DNA of 8,237 nucleotides. Origin: Alcaligenaceae bacterium. GTDB lineage: Bacteria > Pseudomonadota > Gammaproteobacteria > Burkholderiales > Burkholderiaceae_B. The notes below the pieces were generated by a model that was not told the DNA's origin, ran no database searches, and saw only the letters and a list, made by a program, of their open reading frames with translations. Each line of letters starts with the position of its first letter. The stretch's first letter is position 1. Below, piece by piece: positions 5,939 through 8,237 of this stretch. Both the position numbers and the translations under genes were made by a program. The stretch covers positions 1 to 8,237 of the forward strand of contig JAJUJN010000080.1 of NCBI GenBank assembly GCA_029265335.1. Direction: 5' to 3'.

Positions 5939-8237
5939 TACATCCTCTGGGCAATGGTGGCCGCCTCGATGGCCGACTGCACGGCCTGCTCTTGTGCGGC
6001 ACGCTCACGCTCGAAGTTGCGCTCGAGCTGCATCTTGGCGGAACGATATTGCTTGGGCCAGGTGAGATCGGTGTAGCCGATGCGTGCCGCCTCGTGGAGC
6101 GTCCAGGCCGGGTTGGCCAGGTGGGGGCGGCCCACCGCGCAGAGGTCGGCCCGGCCGGCTGCGATGATGCTGTTGGCGTGGTCGGCCTCCGAGATGGCGC
6201 CCACGGCAATGGTGGGCACACCGGCCTCGTTGCGGATGCGGTCGGCGAATGGCGTTTGGAACATGCGGCCGTACACCGGCTCTTCTTTCTTGCTCACCTG
6301 CCCCGAGGACACGTGCACGATATCCACACCTGCGGCCTTGAGCATGCGGCCGATTTCCACCGCGTCGTCGGGGGTGATGCCGCCCTCGACCCAGTCGTGC
6401 GCGGAGATCCGTACCGAAATGGGCAGATTCTGCGGCCACACCTCGCGCACCGCGTGGAAGATCTCGAGTGGGTAGCGCATGCGGTTTTCGAGCGAGCCAC
6501 CGTATTCGTCGTCACGCTGGTTGGTGAGTGGCGAAATGAACGACGACAGCAGATAACCGTGGGCGCAGTGCAGTTCGAGCCAGTCGAAACCCGCCTCTTT
6601 GGCGTAGGTGGCCGAACGCACGAAGTCGGCCTTGATGCGCTCCATGTCTTCGCGCGTGGCAGCGCGCGACGTGGCGCTCACCCCTTCGATATATTGCTGC
6701 GGCGAAGCCGAAATGAGCGGCCAGTTGTTTTCTTCGAGCGGGAGGTCGATGCCTTCCCAGGCCACCCGCGTGGAGCCCTTGGCGCCGGAATGGCCCAACT
6801 GCAGAGCAATCTTGGCTTCGGTGTTCTGGTGCACGAAGTCGACGATGCGCTTCCAGGCGTCGCGCTGCTCAGTGTTCCAAATGCCCGGGCATCCCGGTGT
6901 AATGCGGGCGTCGGGCGAGGTGCAAGTCATTTCAACCATGACCATGCCGGCGCCTCCCATGGCTCGCGCACCCAGGTGCGTGAGGTGGAATTGTTCCGGC
7001 AGGCCGTTTTCGCAGGAATACTGCGCCATGGGCGACACCAGGATGCGGTTGGGCAGCACCACATCGCGCACCTTGTAGGGTGTGAACATGGGCGGCACGG
7101 GCTGCTGATCGGGCTTGCGCTCCAGGCCGGCGCCCTTGGCAAACCAGTCTTCGTATTGTTCGATGTACTCACGATCGCGCAGACGCAGGTTTTCGTGGCT
7201 GATGCGTTGGCTGCGCGTGAGCAGCGAGTAGGCAAACTGCTCGGGCGGCAGGTTCACATAACGATCGACGTTCTCGAACCACTCGGTGGAGTTGCGCGCC
7301 GAGTTCTGGATGCGCAACACCTCGACACTGCGCACCTCTTCGTAGTGCCGGAGCGCGGCGTTGATGTCATCGGGATGCAAGGCGATGGAACGCGTAAGTT
7401 CAATGGCGTCTTCCAGAGCCAGCTTGGTGCCCGAACCGATGGAAAAGTGGGCGGTGTGCGCAGCGTCGCCCATGAGCACCACCGGCTGCTTGCCGTTGTG
7501 ATGCACCCAGGTTTTGCAAATGACCCGGGGGAATTTGATCCACTGAGCCGAACCCCGCAGGTGCGAGGCGTTGGAAATCAGGGGATTGCCATCGAGATAC
7601 TTGGCAAAGAGCTTTTCGCAGTAGGCGATAGACTCTTCCTTCTCCATTTTGTCGATGCCGGCGGCGAGCCACACACGCTCGGGCACCTCCACGATGAAGG
7701 TGGAGGTTTCGCTGTCGAAGCGATAGGCGTGTGCCTGGAACCAGCCGTGCTCCGTTTCTTCGAAGGCGAAGGTGAAGGGCTCGAACTTCTTCTTGGTGCC
7801 CAGCCACACGAAACGGCAATCGCGTACGTCGATGTCGGGCTGATAGGTGGCCTCGTATTTGGTGCGGATGCGGCTGTTGAGCCCGTCGGAGGCGATGATG
7901 AGATCGGCATCGGGATATTCCTCGTCGCCCTGCACGTCGGTCTCGAACACCAGCTTGACGCCCAGCTCCTCGCAGCGAGCCTGCAGGATGTTGAGCAGGC
8001 GCTTGCGGCCAATGCCCGAAAAGCCGTGGCCGCTGGAACGGAAACTGTGGCCACGAATGAGCACCTCGATGTCGTCCCAGTGACTGAAGGAATCGAGAAT
8101 TTGGTTGGCGGTGGGCTCATCGGCTTCGCGAAGGTTGCCCATGGTTTGGTCGGAGAACACCACGCCCCACCCGAAGGTATCGTAGGGACGGTTGCGTTCG
8201 ACCACGGTAATGTCGTGTGCGGGGTTCTGCTTCTTCA
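5938..8237 (-). CDS. Fused FAD monooxygenase / old-yellow-enzyme flavoprotein (2-aminobenzoyl-CoA monooxygenase/reductase type), N-terminus off the window
   Basis: The frame is open to the right edge: ten further codons (ending PAHDITV, then VERNRP) precede the GTG at 8205, so that GTG is internal. The first 20-25 residues, including the GxGxxG motif, are missing. Counting from the GTG codon, residues 1-350 are a class A flavin monooxygenase, with [13 protein letters not shown] (59-71), the DG motif [12 protein letters not shown] (103-114) and the GD motif [16 protein letters not shown] (244-259). Residues 373-700 are an old-yellow-enzyme barrel, with SPMAQYS (391-397), HCAHGY (546-551) carrying the two anion-binding histidines and a Tyr, and [14 protein letters not shown] (562-575). 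This fusion is known from Azoarcus evansii 2-aminobenzoyl-CoA monooxygenase/reductase, which hydroxylates the ring with O2 and NAD(P)H, then reduces it to a non-aromatic enamine. Salicylyl-CoA 5-hydroxylase is the related alternative; the beta-oxidation genes downstream favour the former. Confidence 0.93.
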   Translation of the reverse strand, partial: KKQNPAHDITVVERNRPYDTFGWGVVFSDQTMGNLREADEPTANQILDSFSHWDDIEVLIRGHSFRSSGHGFSGIGRKRLLNILQARCEELGVKLVFETDVQGDEEYPDADLIIASDGLNSRIRTKYEATYQPDIDVRDCRFVWLGTKKKFEPFTFAFEETEHGWFQAHAYRFDSETSTFIVEVPERVWLAAGIDKMEKEESIAYCEKLFAKYLDGNPLISNASHLRGSAQWIKFPRVICKTWVHHNGKQPVVLMGDAAHTAHFSIGSGTKLALEDAIELTRSIALHPDDINAALRHYEEVRSVEVLRIQNSARNSTEWFENVDRYVNLPPEQFAYSLLTRSQRISHENLRLRDREYIEQYEDWFAKGAGLERKPDQQPVPPMFTPYKVRDVVLPNRILVSPMAQYSCENGLPEQFHLTHLGARAMGGAGMVMVEMTCTSPDARITPGCPGIWNTEQRDAWKRIVDFVHQNTEAKIALQLGHSGAKGSTRVAWEGIDLPLEENNWPLISASPQQYIEGVSATSRAATREDMERIKADFVRSATYAKEAGFDWLELHCAHGYLLSSFISPLTNQRDDEYGGSLENRMRYPLEIFHAVREVWPQNLPISVRISAHDWVEGGITPDDAVEIGRMLKAAGVDIVHVSSGQVSKKEEPVYGRMFQTPFADRIRNEAGVPTIAVGAISEADHANSIIAAGRADLCAVGRPHLANPAWTLHEAARIGYTDLTWPKQYRSAKMQLERNFERERAAQEQAVQSAIEAATIAQRM

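Noticed and set aside
5938..8237. Salicylate-to-gentisate pathway enzyme (salicylyl-CoA 5-hydroxylase)
   Set aside because: It is kept as an alternative but not preferred: no gentisate dioxygenase or maleylpyruvate gene is seen, and downstream genes fit a reduced, ring-opened CoA intermediate and an amino group (RidA).

Overview
The window is about 8.2 kb of GC-rich DNA (roughly 60-65% by eye) that is almost entirely coding. I read nine genes: eight on the minus strand and one, cut by the left edge, on the plus strand. No tRNA, rRNA, mobile element, CRISPR array or long repeat was seen. The gene content and GC level suggest a proteobacterium, most likely a betaproteobacterium, but the sequence alone does not fix the genus.

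Layout in the direction of minus-strand transcription (right to left): (1) a fused flavoprotein whose N-terminus lies beyond the right edge, made of a class A FAD monooxygenase half and an old-yellow-enzyme half, the architecture of 2-aminobenzoyl-CoA monooxygenase/reductase and of the related 'bifunctional salicylyl-CoA 5-hydroxylase/oxidoreductase' group; (2) a canonical short-chain dehydrogenase (SDR); (3) a MarR-family regulator; (4) a crotonase-fold protein; (5) an acyl-CoA dehydrogenase; (6) a 4-hydroxybenzoyl-CoA-thioesterase-type hotdog protein; (7) a RidA-family protein. Genes 1 to 6 overlap by 1 to 4 bases or are 2 bases apart, and gene 7 follows after 25 bases, so this is a tight operon. 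A likely intrinsic terminator lies after gene 7. Beyond it is gene 8, a second SDR with a strong ribosome binding site of its own. An aldo/keto reductase converges on it from the left edge, with only 28 bases between the two stop codons.

The operon reads as an aerobic, CoA-thioester-dependent route for an aromatic acid, best matched by 2-aminobenzoate (anthranilate). The fused flavoenzyme would hydroxylate and then reduce the ring of the aryl-CoA. The dehydrogenases, crotonase and acyl-CoA dehydrogenase would carry out beta-oxidation-like steps and ring opening. The thioesterase would release CoA from dead-end or final products, and MarR would control the set. The aryl-CoA ligase and a thiolase expected for such a route are not in the window.

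Three proteins depart from their family's catalytic signatures. The RidA protein has Met where the imine-deaminating Arg normally sits. The second SDR has lost all four Asn-Ser-Tyr-Lys catalytic residues. The crotonase lacks both hydratase glutamates. These are the best candidates for unusual chemistry in this pathway.
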